Origin: Brevibacillus dissolubilis
GTDB taxonomy: Bacteria; Bacillota; Bacilli; Brevibacillales; Brevibacillaceae
Reading direction: 5' to 3'
Length of the DNA: 64,000 nucleotides
Assembly: GCF_006170445.1 (NCBI RefSeq)
Contig: NZ_VCNA01000002.1
Span: 682,001 to 746,000 of the forward strand
Below are positions 52,795-63,250 of this stretch, piece by piece. Position 1 is the first letter of the stretch. Each line of letters starts with the position of its first letter. Position numbers and translations under genes: made by a program. Under the pieces are notes generated by a model. That model searched no databases. It was not told where the DNA came from and was given only the letters and a program-made list of their open reading frames with translations.

Positions 52795-55200
52795 TTAGCC
52801 AGGGATCGAATTCTCCGGTGTCGGCCGTGGAATCCGCACCTCACGCGGTTTGCTGCCTTCATACGGCCCTACTACGCCCTGTGATTCCATCATATCTATC
52901 AACCTGGCGGCGCGGGTATATCCGACACGCAGACGGCGCTGTAAAAGCGATGCTGATGCGGTCTGAGCCTCTGCCACACACTGGACAGCCTGGTCGTACA
53001 TATCGTCGTCGATCACAGGTCCGTTGTCTCCTCCGACTTCTTCTGGGATCATCTCTTCGTTGTACTTGGCTTCCTGCTGTTCCTTGACGAAGTTGACGAC
53101 TTCCTCGACTTCTTTATCGGATACAAACGCACCTTGAACACGCACAGGCTTGGAAGCACCCATCGGTAAAAACAGCATGTCACCGCGTCCTAACAGCTTC
53201 TCGGCCCCTGCCATATCCAAAATTGTACGGGAGTCAGCCATCGCAGATACCCCGAATGCAATCCGGGACGGAATATTGGCCTTGATCACCCCTGTGATTA
53301 CATCAACAGACGGGCGCTGGGTAGCGATGATCAAGTGAATTCCTGCCGCACGGGCCATCTGTGCGAGACGGCAGATCGCATCCTCTACCTCGCCTGGTGC
53401 GACCATCATCAAGTCGGCCAGTTCGTCGACGATGACGACGATATAAGGGAGCGGCGTGCCTTTTGCTCCTTGCTCGTTTTGGTCGCGGATCATCTGGTTG
53501 TACATCTCGATGTTGCGGCTGCCCGTCTTGGAGAACAGCGTGTAGCGGCGTTCCATCTCTACAACTACCTTTTTGAGCGCAACAGAAGCACGGCGCGGGT
53601 CTGTCACGACAGGAGCCAGCAGATGTGGAATGCCGTTGTAGACGTTCAATTCTACCATTTTCGGGTCAATCATCATCAGCTTGACTTCATTCGGCTTCGC
53701 GTTAAACAGGATACTCATAATCAGACCGTTGACACAGACGGATTTCCCGCTCCCTGTCGCACCGGCTACCAGCAAGTGCGGCATCTTGGCCAAGTCTGCC
53801 ACAATCGGCTCACCGGAGATGTCACGGCCTAAGCCGACAGTCAGCTTGGAGCTGGCGTCTGCATATTTGCTGGTCTCTAGTACCTCGCGCAGCGATACTA
53901 CGGCTACCTCTGTGTTGGGTACCTCAATCCCGATCGCGGATTTGCCTGGGATCGGTGCTTCGATCCGGATGTCCTTGGCAGCGAGGGCCAGTGCCAGGTC
54001 ATCGGTCAGACTGACAATCCGGCTTACCTTGACCCCGACAGCAGGCTGCACTTCATAGCGGGTCACGGCCGGACCACGGTGTACCTCAGAGACCGTTGCA
54101 CTTACACCGAAGCTTTTTAAGGTATTGACCAGCTTAATCGCGTTAGACGTATGGTCAACGTCCTTGCCTGATGGACTGGCTTTGGGACGGGCCAGCATCT
54201 TGATGTCTGGGATGACATAGGTATCGATGACTTCTTCCTCATCTTCCCCAAGGCTCAGATTGACAGAGACGTCCCCTTCCTCTCCTGCAGTGGCGGTCTT
54301 ACGCTGTGCCACCTGAACGGTAATCTGCGGCGAAGCCTCTTGCGGAATCGGAGAAAACGGCAACTCGTCCTCTTCCCGATGAATCCGCTCGGTAAAGTCA
54401 CGGATGACCGGCGGAGGTACCACCTCATCCTCCTCGTCATCGGTAAACACCGGACGCTGATGGTCCACGATGACCGGTGCTACCACAGCAGGCTTGACCT
54501 GTGCCTGCTGCATCGCCTGCTCCTCCTGCTGTGCTTCCTGTTCTTGACGGCGCCTCTCCCCCTCTTCATGGAGTAAGACAATGGATTCCTTCACCGAAGA
54601 TTTGACACGCGTATAGCTATTACCTATCTTATTTCGGATAAACAAAAATACGTCAACATACGAAAAATTAAATAGAAACATGAGTCCAATCAGCATTAAC
54701 AGTACGATAATCAGCCCGGTACCGATTGTTCCTACCAGCATATTGGTAAAAGCAAAACAAATGGCGCCTACCATCCCGCCGCCAAGACTGGTTGGCAAAA
54801 CCTTTTGACTTTGGCCGGCCAAGATTCTGTCCCAAGTCACCCGGATAATCGACTGGTCAGCGAACCTGCCGTCCGCCGTAATCAGCTTGTACATCAAGAG
54901 ATGATCCCAGATCAGCACAGCCACAAAAAACAAGAGACAGCCGATCACTTGCGGTGTCAGACGCGGCACTTGACGGGTAAACATCATCACAAGCGATAAA
55001 ATGATCAATAAGAGCGGAATCATAAAGTCCCAGGAACCGGCAATAAACCGAAATAAAAACGTAAGGACTTCCTTGCCCAGCCAGCCGCTTTCCAACAGTC
55101 CGATCAAGCTGATGGCAATCACGATCAGCCCGGCCAGTTCAAGCTTTATCGTCTGCGCCCATGCTGCTTGTGAGCTCGCTTTTCTGTCTTTTCTGCCCAT
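52795..55200 (-). CDS. spoIIIE: DNA translocase SpoIIIE/FtsK
   Basis: Septal DNA pump of 801 residues (B. subtilis SpoIIIE has 789), needed to move the chromosome into the forespore. Four or five membrane segments occupy about the first 180 residues, then a charged linker with Q/E-rich sequence ([15 protein letters not shown]) to about 350. The motor domain has Walker A ([12 protein letters not shown], about 472-483) and Walker B ([12 protein letters not shown]). The gamma winged-helix domain is at the end ([20 protein letters not shown]). The ATG at 55200 has AGGAGG 10 nt upstream; an N-terminal extension of 54 residues is rejected. The neighbours ylzJ and tepA match B. subtilis. Confidence 0.95.
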   Translation of the reverse strand: MGRKDRKASSQAAWAQTIKLELAGLIVIAISLIGLLESGWLGKEVLTFLFRFIAGSWDFMIPLLLIILSLVMMFTRQVPRLTPQVIGCLLFFVAVLIWDHLLMYKLITADGRFADQSIIRVTWDRILAGQSQKVLPTSLGGGMVGAICFAFTNMLVGTIGTGLIIVLLMLIGLMFLFNFSYVDVFLFIRNKIGNSYTRVKSSVKESIVLLHEEGERRRQEQEAQQEEQAMQQAQVKPAVVAPVIVDHQRPVFTDDEEDEVVPPPVIRDFTERIHREEDELPFSPIPQEASPQITVQVAQRKTATAGEEGDVSVNLSLGEDEEEVIDTYVIPDIKMLARPKASPSGKDVDHTSNAIKLVNTLKSFGVSATVSEVHRGPAVTRYEVQPAVGVKVSRIVSLTDDLALALAAKDIRIEAPIPGKSAIGIEVPNTEVAVVSLREVLETSKYADASSKLTVGLGRDISGEPIVADLAKMPHLLVAGATGSGKSVCVNGLIMSILFNAKPNEVKLMMIDPKMVELNVYNGIPHLLAPVVTDPRRASVALKKVVVEMERRYTLFSKTGSRNIEMYNQMIRDQNEQGAKGTPLPYIVVIVDELADLMMVAPGEVEDAICRLAQMARAAGIHLIIATQRPSVDVITGVIKANIPSRIAFGVSAMADSRTILDMAGAEKLLGRGDMLFLPMGASKPVRVQGAFVSDKEVEEVVNFVKEQQEAKYNEEMIPEEVGGDNGPVIDDDMYDQAVQCVAEAQTASASLLQRRLRVGYTRAARLIDMMESQGVVGPYEGSKPREVRIPRPTPENSIPG

Positions 55201-55318
55201 GGGCTTACCGCCTCCTGTGGATAAGAATGAAAAGGCAGCCGATGAAGTCTCGGCTGCATGTTCGCACATATCCTTATTATACCACAGGAAAATAGAAGAA
55301 ATACAGAACCTATACCTA

Positions 55319-55546
55319 CTACGACATGCTCGGACGGAAAAAAATCTTTTGCCCTGGCGCATAGCTGGGATTGAGATAATCCTGCGGGTTCGGGCTGATC
55401 AGCCGCACAATTCTACCCTCATATGCCCCTGTCGGCTCAACCAGCATGGTCATTCCACCCTGCTGAATCTCTTGAATCTCTTGCTTTTCTACCTGCTCCA
55501 TGTTGGCAAAGATCAGCTCCATCGGCATCGCAGAGTAGATGATCAT
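55319..55546 (-). CDS. ylzJ: YlzJ-like small protein
   Basis: A 75-residue protein at the ylzJ position between tepA and spoIIIE. It shows [18 protein letters not shown] and the proline/tyrosine-rich [13 protein letters not shown] end typical of the family. The function is unknown. The ATG at 55546 overlaps the tepA stop by four bases, so the pair is translationally coupled. Confidence 0.85.
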   Translation of the reverse strand: MIIYSAMPMELIFANMEQVEKQEIQEIQQGGMTMLVEPTGAYEGRIVRLISPNPQDYLNPSYAPGQKIFFRPSMS

Positions 55547-56388
55547 TGCAGCACACCCTCTTTTTTGGTACGTGCCTGTTCCATCAGCTGATTCAATTTT
55601 TTCAGAGCAGGTCCAAGTCCGCCTACTTCATCAATGAGACCGTACTTCACCGCATCATGCCCGATGACATTGGTCCCGATATCACGGGTCAACTCGCCGG
55701 TACGGGTCATCAGGTCACGGAACTGCTCCTCGGTAATCTTGGAGTTGCGGGCAACGAACTGAACCACGCGGTCTTGCATTTTGTCGAGGTACTCGAAGGT
55801 CTGCGGGACACCGATGACAAGACCAGTCAGACGGATCGGGTGAATCGTCATCGTCGCCGTCTCTGCAATGAAGGAATAGCTGCCAGACACTGCAATCGGC
55901 ACACCGATACTGTGACCGCCGCCGAGCACGAGGGTGACAACCGGCTTGGAGAGCGAGGCGATCATCTCCGCGATGGCAAGACCTGCTTCTACGTCACCGC
56001 CCACGGTATTGAGAATGACCAGGACGCCTTCAATCTTGTCATTCTGTTCGGCTGCTACGAGCTGCGGGATGAGGTGCTCGTACTTGGTCGTCTTGTTCTG
56101 CGGCGGCAGCTGGATATGCCCCTCCACCTGACCGATGATCGACATGCAGTAGATGTTGTTTTCCATCGACGGCACATTGGTCTGGCCGAACTGGGTAATG
56201 GTATCCATAATGCGCTTTTTCGGGTCATCAGAAGCACCAGGTTCGGTTGCCGGAGCGGCCTGTGGCGCCACAGATGGTGCCTGCGGCTCTGGAGACATCG
56301 GCGGCTGCTGTGGAGGCTGCTCCTGATTGCGATCTTGGTTATTTGTTGTGTTGAATGGTGGCTTATTTAAAAATTCGTTTAGCGGCAT
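55543..56388 (-). CDS. tepA: Translocation-enhancing protein TepA (ClpP-like)
   Basis: ClpP-fold serine-protease-like protein, 281 residues. An N-terminal proline/glutamine-rich region of about 75 residues precedes the fold. The active-site block [19 protein letters not shown] (about 165-183) and the histidine in [12 protein letters not shown] are conserved, so catalysis may be kept. In B. subtilis TepA helps protein export and spore formation. The ATG at 56388 follows AGGAGG at 9-nt spacing; an upstream ATG would read through the ribosome site. It precedes ylzJ. Confidence 0.9.
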   Translation of the reverse strand: MPLNEFLNKPPFNTTNNQDRNQEQPPQQPPMSPEPQAPSVAPQAAPATEPGASDDPKKRIMDTITQFGQTNVPSMENNIYCMSIIGQVEGHIQLPPQNKTTKYEHLIPQLVAAEQNDKIEGVLVILNTVGGDVEAGLAIAEMIASLSKPVVTLVLGGGHSIGVPIAVSGSYSFIAETATMTIHPIRLTGLVIGVPQTFEYLDKMQDRVVQFVARNSKITEEQFRDLMTRTGELTRDIGTNVIGHDAVKYGLIDEVGGLGPALKKLNQLMEQARTKKEGVLQ

Positions 56389-56530
56389 ATGTAGTACCTC
56401 CTGTTTGGACTCCCGCTTAGTATTGTTCGCCCAAGGGAGATTCATGCACGGTTGGTAGAGATTTCGGTATACCAAAAAGACATCGATCATGATGAACGAT
56501 GCCTTATCTTTCAAAATAGAATTGTATACT

Positions 56531-56614
56531 TTATTTCGTTACAAACCACAAAATCAGAAAAACCATAGCAACACCAAGCCATATAAACGGCTCTATCTTG
56601 GTCCAAATTTTCAA
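56531..56614 (-). CDS. Possible 27-residue single-span membrane peptide
   Basis: A TTG at 56614 with GGGAGAG 8 nt upstream opens [20 protein letters not shown], then ILWFVTK, ending at 56533-56531. It is one hydrophobic helix with basic ends. It lies 24 bp after the 73-residue frame on the same strand. Peptides of this type act as small membrane proteins or immunity factors, but nothing shows that here; it may also be chance. Confidence 0.35.
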   Translation of the reverse strand: MKIWTKIEPFIWLGVAMVFLILWFVTK

Positions 56615-56637
56615 ACCACCATCTCTCCCTCATTCAA

Positions 56638-56859
56638 TTAACATGCAGAATACCATTTTGTAGGTACATACATGATACAATCAAGATAAACACCACAGCC
56701 TTTGTCTTGATTGATAAATGACCACATACTGTAACCTGCTGTAGCTGTAATAAAGCTCCCTAACCATGATGGAGGAGTAATTGCAAAGTGTTTTAGTGAT
56801 GCTAAAAGTGCTGCGTTAAATCCAGCAACACCAACTCCATATAAGTAAAGAAGAGCCAA
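56638..56859 (-). CDS. Possible 73-residue hydrophobic peptide (bacteriocin-like or remnant)
   Basis: The frame opens with TTG at 56859 inside the rnjB terminator stem, with only a poor ribosome site. The product starts ALLYLYGVGVAGFNAALLAS, is hydrophobic with glycine and serine, and ends with three cysteines (KGCGVYLDC ... YSAC). The size and shape resemble class II bacteriocin precursors, but no leader motif or transporter gene is nearby. Base composition is more AT-rich than around. A degraded gene fragment is equally likely. Confidence 0.3.
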   Translation of the reverse strand: MALLYLYGVGVAGFNAALLASLKHFAITPPSWLGSFITATAGYSMWSFINQDKGCGVYLDCIMYVPTKWYSAC

Positions 56860-56892
56860 AAACCTTGAATAACAAGGTTTTTGGCTCTTTGT
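56852..56892 (-). terminator. Terminator of rnjB
   Basis: AAGAGCCAAAAACCTTG pairs exactly with CAAGGTTTTTGGCTCTT around a 5-nt loop. It lies 15 bp after the rnjB stop. Confidence 0.92.
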
Positions 56893-56906
56893 ACAAACAA
56901 ATCAAA

Positions 56907-58583
56907 CTACACTTCCATGATAATCGGCAAGATCATCGGACGGCGGCGCGTCTGCTCGTAGAGGAAACGGCCCAGTGTATCTTTGACGTTATTTTTGAGG
57001 GATGACCACTCGTTGACGTTTTCATCCATACATTTTTGCAGTGTTTGGGAGACAATACGATTCGCTTCATCCAGGAGCTCCTCGGATTCGCGTACATAGA
57101 CGAAGCCACGGGAGATGATATCTGGACCAGAGAGGATCGTACCGTTTTGTTTGCTAAGCGTAACCACAACTACCAGAATTCCATCTTGGGAAAGCAATTT
57201 GCGGTCGCGCAATACGATGTTACCTACGTCACCAACACCCAGACCATCGATGAGGACATTGCCTGCTGGCACTTTCGGACCGTAGCGTGCTCTGCCACCC
57301 TGGATCTCGACGGTATCCCCGTTGTCTAAGAGGAAGATGTTTTCCGGTGCTACCCCTACCTGCTCAGCCAGAATGCCATGCATACGAAGCATACGGTACT
57401 CCCCGTGAATCGGGATGAAGTACTTCGGTCTGATCAGGTTGAGCATGAGGCGAAGCTCTTCTTGGCTGCCGTGACCGGATACGTGAACAGTTCCACTCGG
57501 ACCATGACCGCCATAATAGACATCTGCGCCTGCTCGGGCAAGGGCGTCAATCGTACGCGCCACATATTTTTCGTTACCAGGAATTGGTGTAGCTGCGATA
57601 ATCACTGTATCTCCAGGCATCATTTCAATTTTCCGATGGGCGGATCGGGCAATACGGGTAAGCGCTGACATTGGCTCCCCTTGACTTCCTGTAGATAAGA
57701 TGCAGGCTTTATCAGCCGGTAATTTATTAATTTCATCGATATCAACAATGAGACCTTCAGGCACTGTGAGGTAACCCAAATCAATACTGATATTAATCAC
57801 GTTGACCATGCTGCGTCCGACCAGGGCCACTTTACGGTCGTACTCCATGGCTGCTTCTAGTACAGTCTGGATACGGTGTACGTTGGAAGCGAAGGTGGAG
57901 ACGATGATACGTCCTTCCGCCTTGTTGAATACATCACGAATCGCTGTGCCAACAGAACGTTCGGAGCCAGTAAAGCCCGGACGCTCAGCATTGGTGGAAT
58001 CCGAAAGAAGCGCGAGTACGCCACGCTCACCGATCTCAGCCATTTTGGCGATATCGGCAGGCTCATTGTTCACAGGTGTCTGGTCAAACTTAAAGTCACC
58101 GGTGTGGACAACATACCCTTCTGGAGTGTCCAAGCATACCCCGACAGAATCAGGGATACTGTGGTTGACCCGGAAGAACGTCGCTTTCATGCAACCCAGC
58201 TTGATTTCGGAGTCTGCGTTGATGAGGTGTCGCGTCGTTGTGTTTAGTATGCCCGCTTCCTTCAATTTTGCATCAATCAAACCGAGAGTAAGTTTGGTAG
58301 CGTAGACAGGAACATTCAGGTGACGCAAAACATAGCTGAGTCCACCGATATGGTCTTCATGTCCATGCGTAATAATGATGCCTCGTACCTTGTCGCGGTT
58401 TTCCTCAAGGTAGGTGATATCCGGAATCACCATATCGATGCCAAGCATCTCCTCCTCAGGGAACTTCAAACCTGCGTCGATTACGACGATGTCATCGTCG
58501 CTTTGTACCACGTACATGTTCTTCCCAATCTCGCCAACTCCGCCCAGTGCGAAAATGAGAACACGATGATTTGACTTGGACAA
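56907..58583 (-). CDS. rnjB: Ribonuclease J (rnjB/ymfA position)
   Basis: Metallo-beta-lactamase/beta-CASP RNase of 558 residues. The metal motif HGHEDH (about 73-78) is intact, followed by the second His ligand (VNHSIPDS, about 140-147), the beta-CASP core (STGSQGEPMSAL) and the final HISGHGSQEE-type HVSGHGSQEELRL. The C-terminal domain is present. Position next to tepA and dapA is that of B. subtilis RNase J2 (ymfA/rnjB), whose metal motif is degenerate as I recall; here the motif is J1-like. The ATG at 58583 has AGGAGG. It has its own promoter. Confidence 0.92.
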   Translation of the reverse strand: MSKSNHRVLIFALGGVGEIGKNMYVVQSDDDIVVIDAGLKFPEEEMLGIDMVIPDITYLEENRDKVRGIIITHGHEDHIGGLSYVLRHLNVPVYATKLTLGLIDAKLKEAGILNTTTRHLINADSEIKLGCMKATFFRVNHSIPDSVGVCLDTPEGYVVHTGDFKFDQTPVNNEPADIAKMAEIGERGVLALLSDSTNAERPGFTGSERSVGTAIRDVFNKAEGRIIVSTFASNVHRIQTVLEAAMEYDRKVALVGRSMVNVINISIDLGYLTVPEGLIVDIDEINKLPADKACILSTGSQGEPMSALTRIARSAHRKIEMMPGDTVIIAATPIPGNEKYVARTIDALARAGADVYYGGHGPSGTVHVSGHGSQEELRLMLNLIRPKYFIPIHGEYRMLRMHGILAEQVGVAPENIFLLDNGDTVEIQGGRARYGPKVPAGNVLIDGLGVGDVGNIVLRDRKLLSQDGILVVVVTLSKQNGTILSGPDIISRGFVYVRESEELLDEANRIVSQTLQKCMDENVNEWSSLKNNVKDTLGRFLYEQTRRRPMILPIIMEV

Positions 58584-58647
58584 TGAATAAACCTCCTATA
58601 TTTAGTTGTCGTTACACTTAAACAACCGCCCCAAATCACTTGGATTT

Positions 58648-58677
58648 ATTATACTCTATGGGGTAGGAGGAATACAA
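58648..58677 (-). promoter_or_regulatory. Sigma-A promoter of rnjB
   Basis: TTGTAT (58677-58672) and a perfect TATAAT (58653-58648) are 18 bp apart on the minus strand, just after the SIR2-TPR stop codon. Confidence 0.7.
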
Positions 58678-58695
58678 GTAAGATGTGGAAAAAGC

Positions 58696-61600
58696 CTAAT
58701 TCTCTTTTAACATCCAAACTGGAATGTTAAAGGTTTCCTTGCCTGCAAATTCAAATCTTTTTCTGAAACCAATACCATCAGGATCAGAAATAATACTGTG
58801 TTTGTCAAATAAACCTATAATTAAATGTCCCTCTGGATCATCTTCTCTAACTAATTTCAACCACCAATTCAAAACAATTTCCTTATCTTCAGATAACTTA
58901 ATCCGTTTAATTAACTCATTTGCCTCTTTCCAATCATTATTTTGACTGATAATCAGCAGGGCTTTATTTACAATCGCAAATGGGTCTCCTTCCTCTAATC
59001 CTTGACGAAGAAGTATATCATATTCTGGAATATCGGATTCGTCCACGATCTCATTTCTTCTTTTTAAGTAACAAAGGTTAATTCCAGCACCAGAATGACC
59101 TAATTTAAAACTTTTTAATAGGGGACTCTTAGCCAATTTCTTATTTCCAATGTTTACAAAATTATATGCGATTGCATTATAAGCCTGAGATACAAAATAT
59201 GTTAAAGAAGCATCTTTTTCACATAAACTCACTATTTCCTCATACAGAGTTATGGCCTCTTGATAATAAGATCTATTAGACAAATGGGAAGCTAATTCGA
59301 TAAGAGAAGATGCAACTATTTTCTTAATATTACTATCTTCTTCATCTTTATTATTAGTTATTAGGTTTCTATATTCATTTATCCCCTCTGTTTGACATCC
59401 CATTTCTAATAATAAACTGGCTTTATGAAAGGAAGCTTTAATATTAACAATTTTTATATCAGAACTAAAATGATTTCCAAATTCAATTGTTATCTTCTCA
59501 AATATGGCTAATGCAGCATCTTTTTCTCCAATTTCCTCCAATATTAATCCTTTAGTTAACAGTGCCTCCGCTTTACATTGCACAAAATCTTCACTATTTT
59601 CATTTATAAGTCGATTTAATAAGTCTTCGTATGTTTCTAAAGCATTTGTATTTTCACCTAACTTATGATGTGCAATTCCTTTATTCATCAATCCTTGAGC
59701 TACAATTATCTTAATTGTAGGTTCTATGCTATCTTTATACAACATGTCCAAGAAACTTAACGTTTCAACAGCTCCTTGCATCTGATCATTCTCAAAATGT
59801 ACTTGAGCTTTTTTAATTAATGAACTGGCAACGATTTCCCTAATTCCTACATCGTTTTCCTTGTTGAATTTGTCCACTAAATTATCAATAACTTCAAACA
59901 TCTCTTCATTTCGACCGTCAGCTGATAGAACTATTGCTTGATTATGCATAGCTGCTGTAACATATTTTTTTAAATGTTCTTGTTCGGTATTTGAATAATT
60001 ATTACTTATCTCCATATAAACATCAATTGAACTTTGATAATGCGCCATTTCATTAAACAATAATAAAGCTTTATTTACCATGGCTCTTAGCATCATCTCT
60101 TCTGTATACGAAGTGAAATTCGTTTTACAGTATAATATAAATGAATTAAATGTTTCGAGCGCAACTTCGTGATTTCCTAAACTTATATGTACCAAACCTT
60201 TAGAATTATATGCATTACAAACTGCTTGAACAGTGGTTTGGTCTTCATAATGTTGATTTTCTAAAATAAACAGCTCGTAAGCTTCAACTGCTTCTTTTTT
60301 ATATCCCGTTATTTCCAATAGAGTCGCTTTATGCAAGTTGATATCGTTGATTAATTCTCTAAATGTGTACTTTGACATCTTAGGTAATATTACTTCAATT
60401 CTTTCGTAGACTTGTAATGCATCTCCAAACTGTTCTAGTCCTTGTAATGCAATTGATTTTCCATACAATAAACTAATATCAAAAAGAACGTTAGAACTAT
60501 CAGTATATTCATGCTTTCCCAACAATTCATCGTAATAATTAATAGCTTCTTCATATCTTTTTGCCCGATTTAAACCATTCCCTTTTTCAATTAACGCTAA
60601 TTCACTTACTGCTGTAATCTCTTGATATCCATTAATTACTTCATCCAAAGATTGCAGTGCCTCATCATGAAAACCTTGCTCCCCCATAGTTGTTGCTTTA
60701 TATACCAAAGCTTTAGCAGCTTGCTCCTGAAGAGAAGGTACCTTAGAGTCTCCAAACTTATTAAATATGTTCTCATAAATCTCTATTGCTTCCGAATGTC
60801 TAGATAGTATATGCAAAGATAACCCTTTATTTCGCAATGCATTCGCTACTGTTTCCTCTAGCTTAGTGTCTTGTTCATTTTGATATCTGTCTATTAATGT
60901 TTCATAAATTAAAATAGCTTGTTCAGGAAGATGATTCCCATTTAATATTGAACCTTTAAATAACATAGCTTTAGCTACTTGTCTTTTCACTTCTATCTGA
61001 TCTACTTCAATGTATGTTTGGATCATCTTATCTAATACTTCAAGAGATTCATCTGTCTTTTGAAAATCGAATAAAGTCATCGCTTTATTGTAATATGCTT
61101 TAGCAACATTCTTTACAATAGCACGTTCTTCTTCCTTATTGTAATTATTTATCATTACTTCGTACACTAACATTTCTTCAGTATGTTTTAAATTTTTATC
61201 CAGTGTCAAAGCTTTATTTAGTAACGCTTCGACAACAAGCACTTTTATAGTAATAATATTACTACTTGAAAACTGGTTAATTACTTCATCAAAAAGCATA
61301 ATCCCTTCATCATAAACCTTCTTATACACAAGTATTCTTCCTTTACCGATTAAAGCCGCTGCTAAAAACTCATATAGAGTAACATCATTTGCTTCATGCA
61401 AATGCAATCTTAATCCGTTTATTATATCTATAACTAGATCGTACCCTGCATAATCTTCTTTTAATTCTTCACAAGCTGCTAATAATACCTCAATTAATTC
61501 TTTTTGATCTTGAATTGGTAAAGAAATATGATAGATGCCCTTCGCTTCATTAATGGCATTTTTATATTTTGACTGCCTAACCATCTCCCTTAGCTCTTCA

Positions 61601-62781
61601 ATTAAAGGATTGGTATTATAATCTTTACTTTCCTTTGCTTTTTCTAGTCGGAGTATAGCTTGTTTCAAAAAGTATTTAGTCTCCTCTGGTTCATTACTAT
61701 CTTTAATATCAAAAGCTTTAATTAGTTTTTTAACAAAGAAGTTAATAGGGTCTCTAGTGATTTCAGGAGACGAAATATTAAACTTTTTTATTAAAGCCTC
61801 AAACACTGTACGCGCGTCCAGAACGATTTCTTTATCCTCTTTATTTTTTACCTTATCACTTTGTTTTTGCAACTCGGCTTCTAAAACATTGTACTTACTA
61901 TCTTTTAAAACATCTTTTTGCATTATCATATTTGGCAATTGCGATTTTAACGCAGGTATAACAAAATACACATCCGGATGTTCGATTAGCCATCCTGGTA
62001 ATTGATTAATGTCAGATTGTTTATAACACATCCAATACACATTATATGGCAACGAACTCTCTAATCTCCGTTTTAATGAACTCATAATTACATCGTTTTC
62101 CCAACCACTATAGCCGACGACTATTGGAGACCTCCTGTAGAGAAGTGATTCAACAAAAAAGGACATAGTTTTATTACTCTGTAATTTTTTCTCTGCACGC
62201 TGAACAATCTCTCCCTTTAAATTACAGCAATCATAAAACCAATATGTTCCATGAACATGGACTATTTGTATGTCTTCACTTTCTGTATTAATTTTTTCAA
62301 CCGTATGAGGGTGATCCGATACAACATGACTAATTCCAAATTCATTAAGGGCTCTTGATAAAAAATCATCAAAGTTGGGTGTGATAACTAAATTTGTTAC
62401 AACTTTTTCAGATAACAAATGTGCCAGCTTAAAATTAGCAGTAGAAATAGGCTTTCCTATTATTAGATCTTTTAAGTATTTTTGTCTTTGGTATCTATTC
62501 GGATAAGCTAACTCAAACCAATCTGAATATGAATCCTCTGTAGACTTATCATCTGGTTCTTTAGTCTTATCAACCCGCCCCAAATGCCTTGCTTTTTCTT
62601 TACAATGATTGATAATATCTTTTGCCAATGGCGTAGATGGAACTGATATGCCAGCCCCAACCAGAAAAAAAAAGGGGGATTTTTCACCACTTCCAGTATC
62701 AATACAAGCTTGATAAATTTGGTTAATCGCAACGTCTAATTCAATACATTTTGCTAAATCGGTCTTTTCATTTTTACTCAC
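58696..62781 (-). CDS. SIR2-domain protein with long TPR array (candidate anti-phage NADase)
   Basis: Large soluble protein of 1361 residues. The N-terminal ~300 residues are a SIR2 domain: FFLVGAGISVPST (about 38-50, NAD-binding G-A-G-x-S), ITPNFDDFL (134-141; N136, D138), VHVHGTY (His177) and VVGYSGWEND (221-230). In the defence SIR2 enzymes such N and H residues are catalytic for NAD+ cleavage. A linker of ~170 residues has no P-loop. Then about fifteen degenerate TPR-like helical repeats run from about 470 to 1220 (units such as KGLSLHILSRHSEAIEIYENI), and a short C-terminal domain follows. The GTG at 62781 has GAGGTGATCTT; TATAAT lies at 62820-62815 without a clear -35. The gene is AT-rich against its neighbours, which suggests horizontal gain. 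The role is inferred from domain architecture. Confidence 0.85.
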   Translation of the reverse strand: MSKNEKTDLAKCIELDVAINQIYQACIDTGSGEKSPFFFLVGAGISVPSTPLAKDIINHCKEKARHLGRVDKTKEPDDKSTEDSYSDWFELAYPNRYQRQKYLKDLIIGKPISTANFKLAHLLSEKVVTNLVITPNFDDFLSRALNEFGISHVVSDHPHTVEKINTESEDIQIVHVHGTYWFYDCCNLKGEIVQRAEKKLQSNKTMSFFVESLLYRRSPIVVGYSGWENDVIMSSLKRRLESSLPYNVYWMCYKQSDINQLPGWLIEHPDVYFVIPALKSQLPNMIMQKDVLKDSKYNVLEAELQKQSDKVKNKEDKEIVLDARTVFEALIKKFNISSPEITRDPINFFVKKLIKAFDIKDSNEPEETKYFLKQAILRLEKAKESKDYNTNPLIEELREMVRQSKYKNAINEAKGIYHISLPIQDQKELIEVLLAACEELKEDYAGYDLVIDIINGLRLHLHEANDVTLYEFLAAALIGKGRILVYKKVYDEGIMLFDEVINQFSSSNIITIKVLVVEALLNKALTLDKNLKHTEEMLVYEVMINNYNKEEERAIVKNVAKAYYNKAMTLFDFQKTDESLEVLDKMIQTYIEVDQIEVKRQVAKAMLFKGSILNGNHLPEQAILIYETLIDRYQNEQDTKLEETVANALRNKGLSLHILSRHSEAIEIYENIFNKFGDSKVPSLQEQAAKALVYKATTMGEQGFHDEALQSLDEVINGYQEITAVSELALIEKGNGLNRAKRYEEAINYYDELLGKHEYTDSSNVLFDISLLYGKSIALQGLEQFGDALQVYERIEVILPKMSKYTFRELINDINLHKATLLEITGYKKEAVEAYELFILENQHYEDQTTVQAVCNAYNSKGLVHISLGNHEVALETFNSFILYCKTNFTSYTEEMMLRAMVNKALLLFNEMAHYQSSIDVYMEISNNYSNTEQEHLKKYVTAAMHNQAIVLSADGRNEEMFEVIDNLVDKFNKENDVGIREIVASSLIKKAQVHFENDQMQGAVETLSFLDMLYKDSIEPTIKIIVAQGLMNKGIAHHKLGENTNALETYEDLLNRLINENSEDFVQCKAEALLTKGLILEEIGEKDAALAIFEKITIEFGNHFSSDIKIVNIKASFHKASLLLEMGCQTEGINEYRNLITNNKDEEDSNIKKIVASSLIELASHLSNRSYYQEAITLYEEIVSLCEKDASLTYFVSQAYNAIAYNFVNIGNKKLAKSPLLKSFKLGHSGAGINLCYLKRRNEIVDESDIPEYDILLRQGLEEGDPFAIVNKALLIISQNNDWKEANELIKRIKLSEDKEIVLNWWLKLVREDDPEGHLIIGLFDKHSIISDPDGIGFRKRFEFAGKETFNIPVWMLKEN

Positions 62782-63061
62782 AAGATCACCTCATAGTAAC
62801 TACTGATTATGACTATTATACTGTTATCCTAGAAGAAAATGGTAGAGCGTTTGTTGTTATTCGATAAAAAGTGTATTCTCATATTCAGTTAAAAACCATA
62901 ATTACATACCATGGAGTTGCATTGCGAACTTGAAGTACTAAATAAATATAGATAGTTCCACTCTTCCCCTCCTCCATCCGTCCAATCCCCTCACCCCTCC
63001 CCTACATACTCTGTAAAGTACTACGCAACCAAACCGAAAACCAATCAGGAGGGGATTGTAC

Positions 63062-63250
63062 ATGTCTCAATTCGAAGACAAAGTGTTTGAAGCCGCTAAG
63101 GCCAGCATGAAAAAGGTGAATGTTCCATCTGGATTAAAACCAGAGCCGTTCATCCGTGAAGACGGTGTGCTGTATAGCATGTGGCGCGGTGAGTCGAAAG
63201 CAGACGGCTCCAAAGACGTGTACTACCGCGAGATATACCGTCAGTCTTAA
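63062..63250 (+). CDS. Hypothetical 62-residue protein, divergent from the SIR2-TPR gene
   Basis: MSQFEDKVFEAAKASMKKVN opens a small charged protein that ends in DVYYREIYRQS. The ATG at 63062 has a strong AGGAGGGG site 8 nt upstream, and the codon choice looks normal for this genome, so it is probably translated. No membrane segment, cysteine or known motif is visible; an N-terminal amphipathic helix is likely. I do not recognise the family. It faces away from the SIR2-TPR gene across a 280-bp gap, so it could be a neighbour of convenience. Confidence 0.6.
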   Translation: MSQFEDKVFEAAKASMKKVNVPSGLKPEPFIREDGVLYSMWRGESKADGSKDVYYREIYRQS

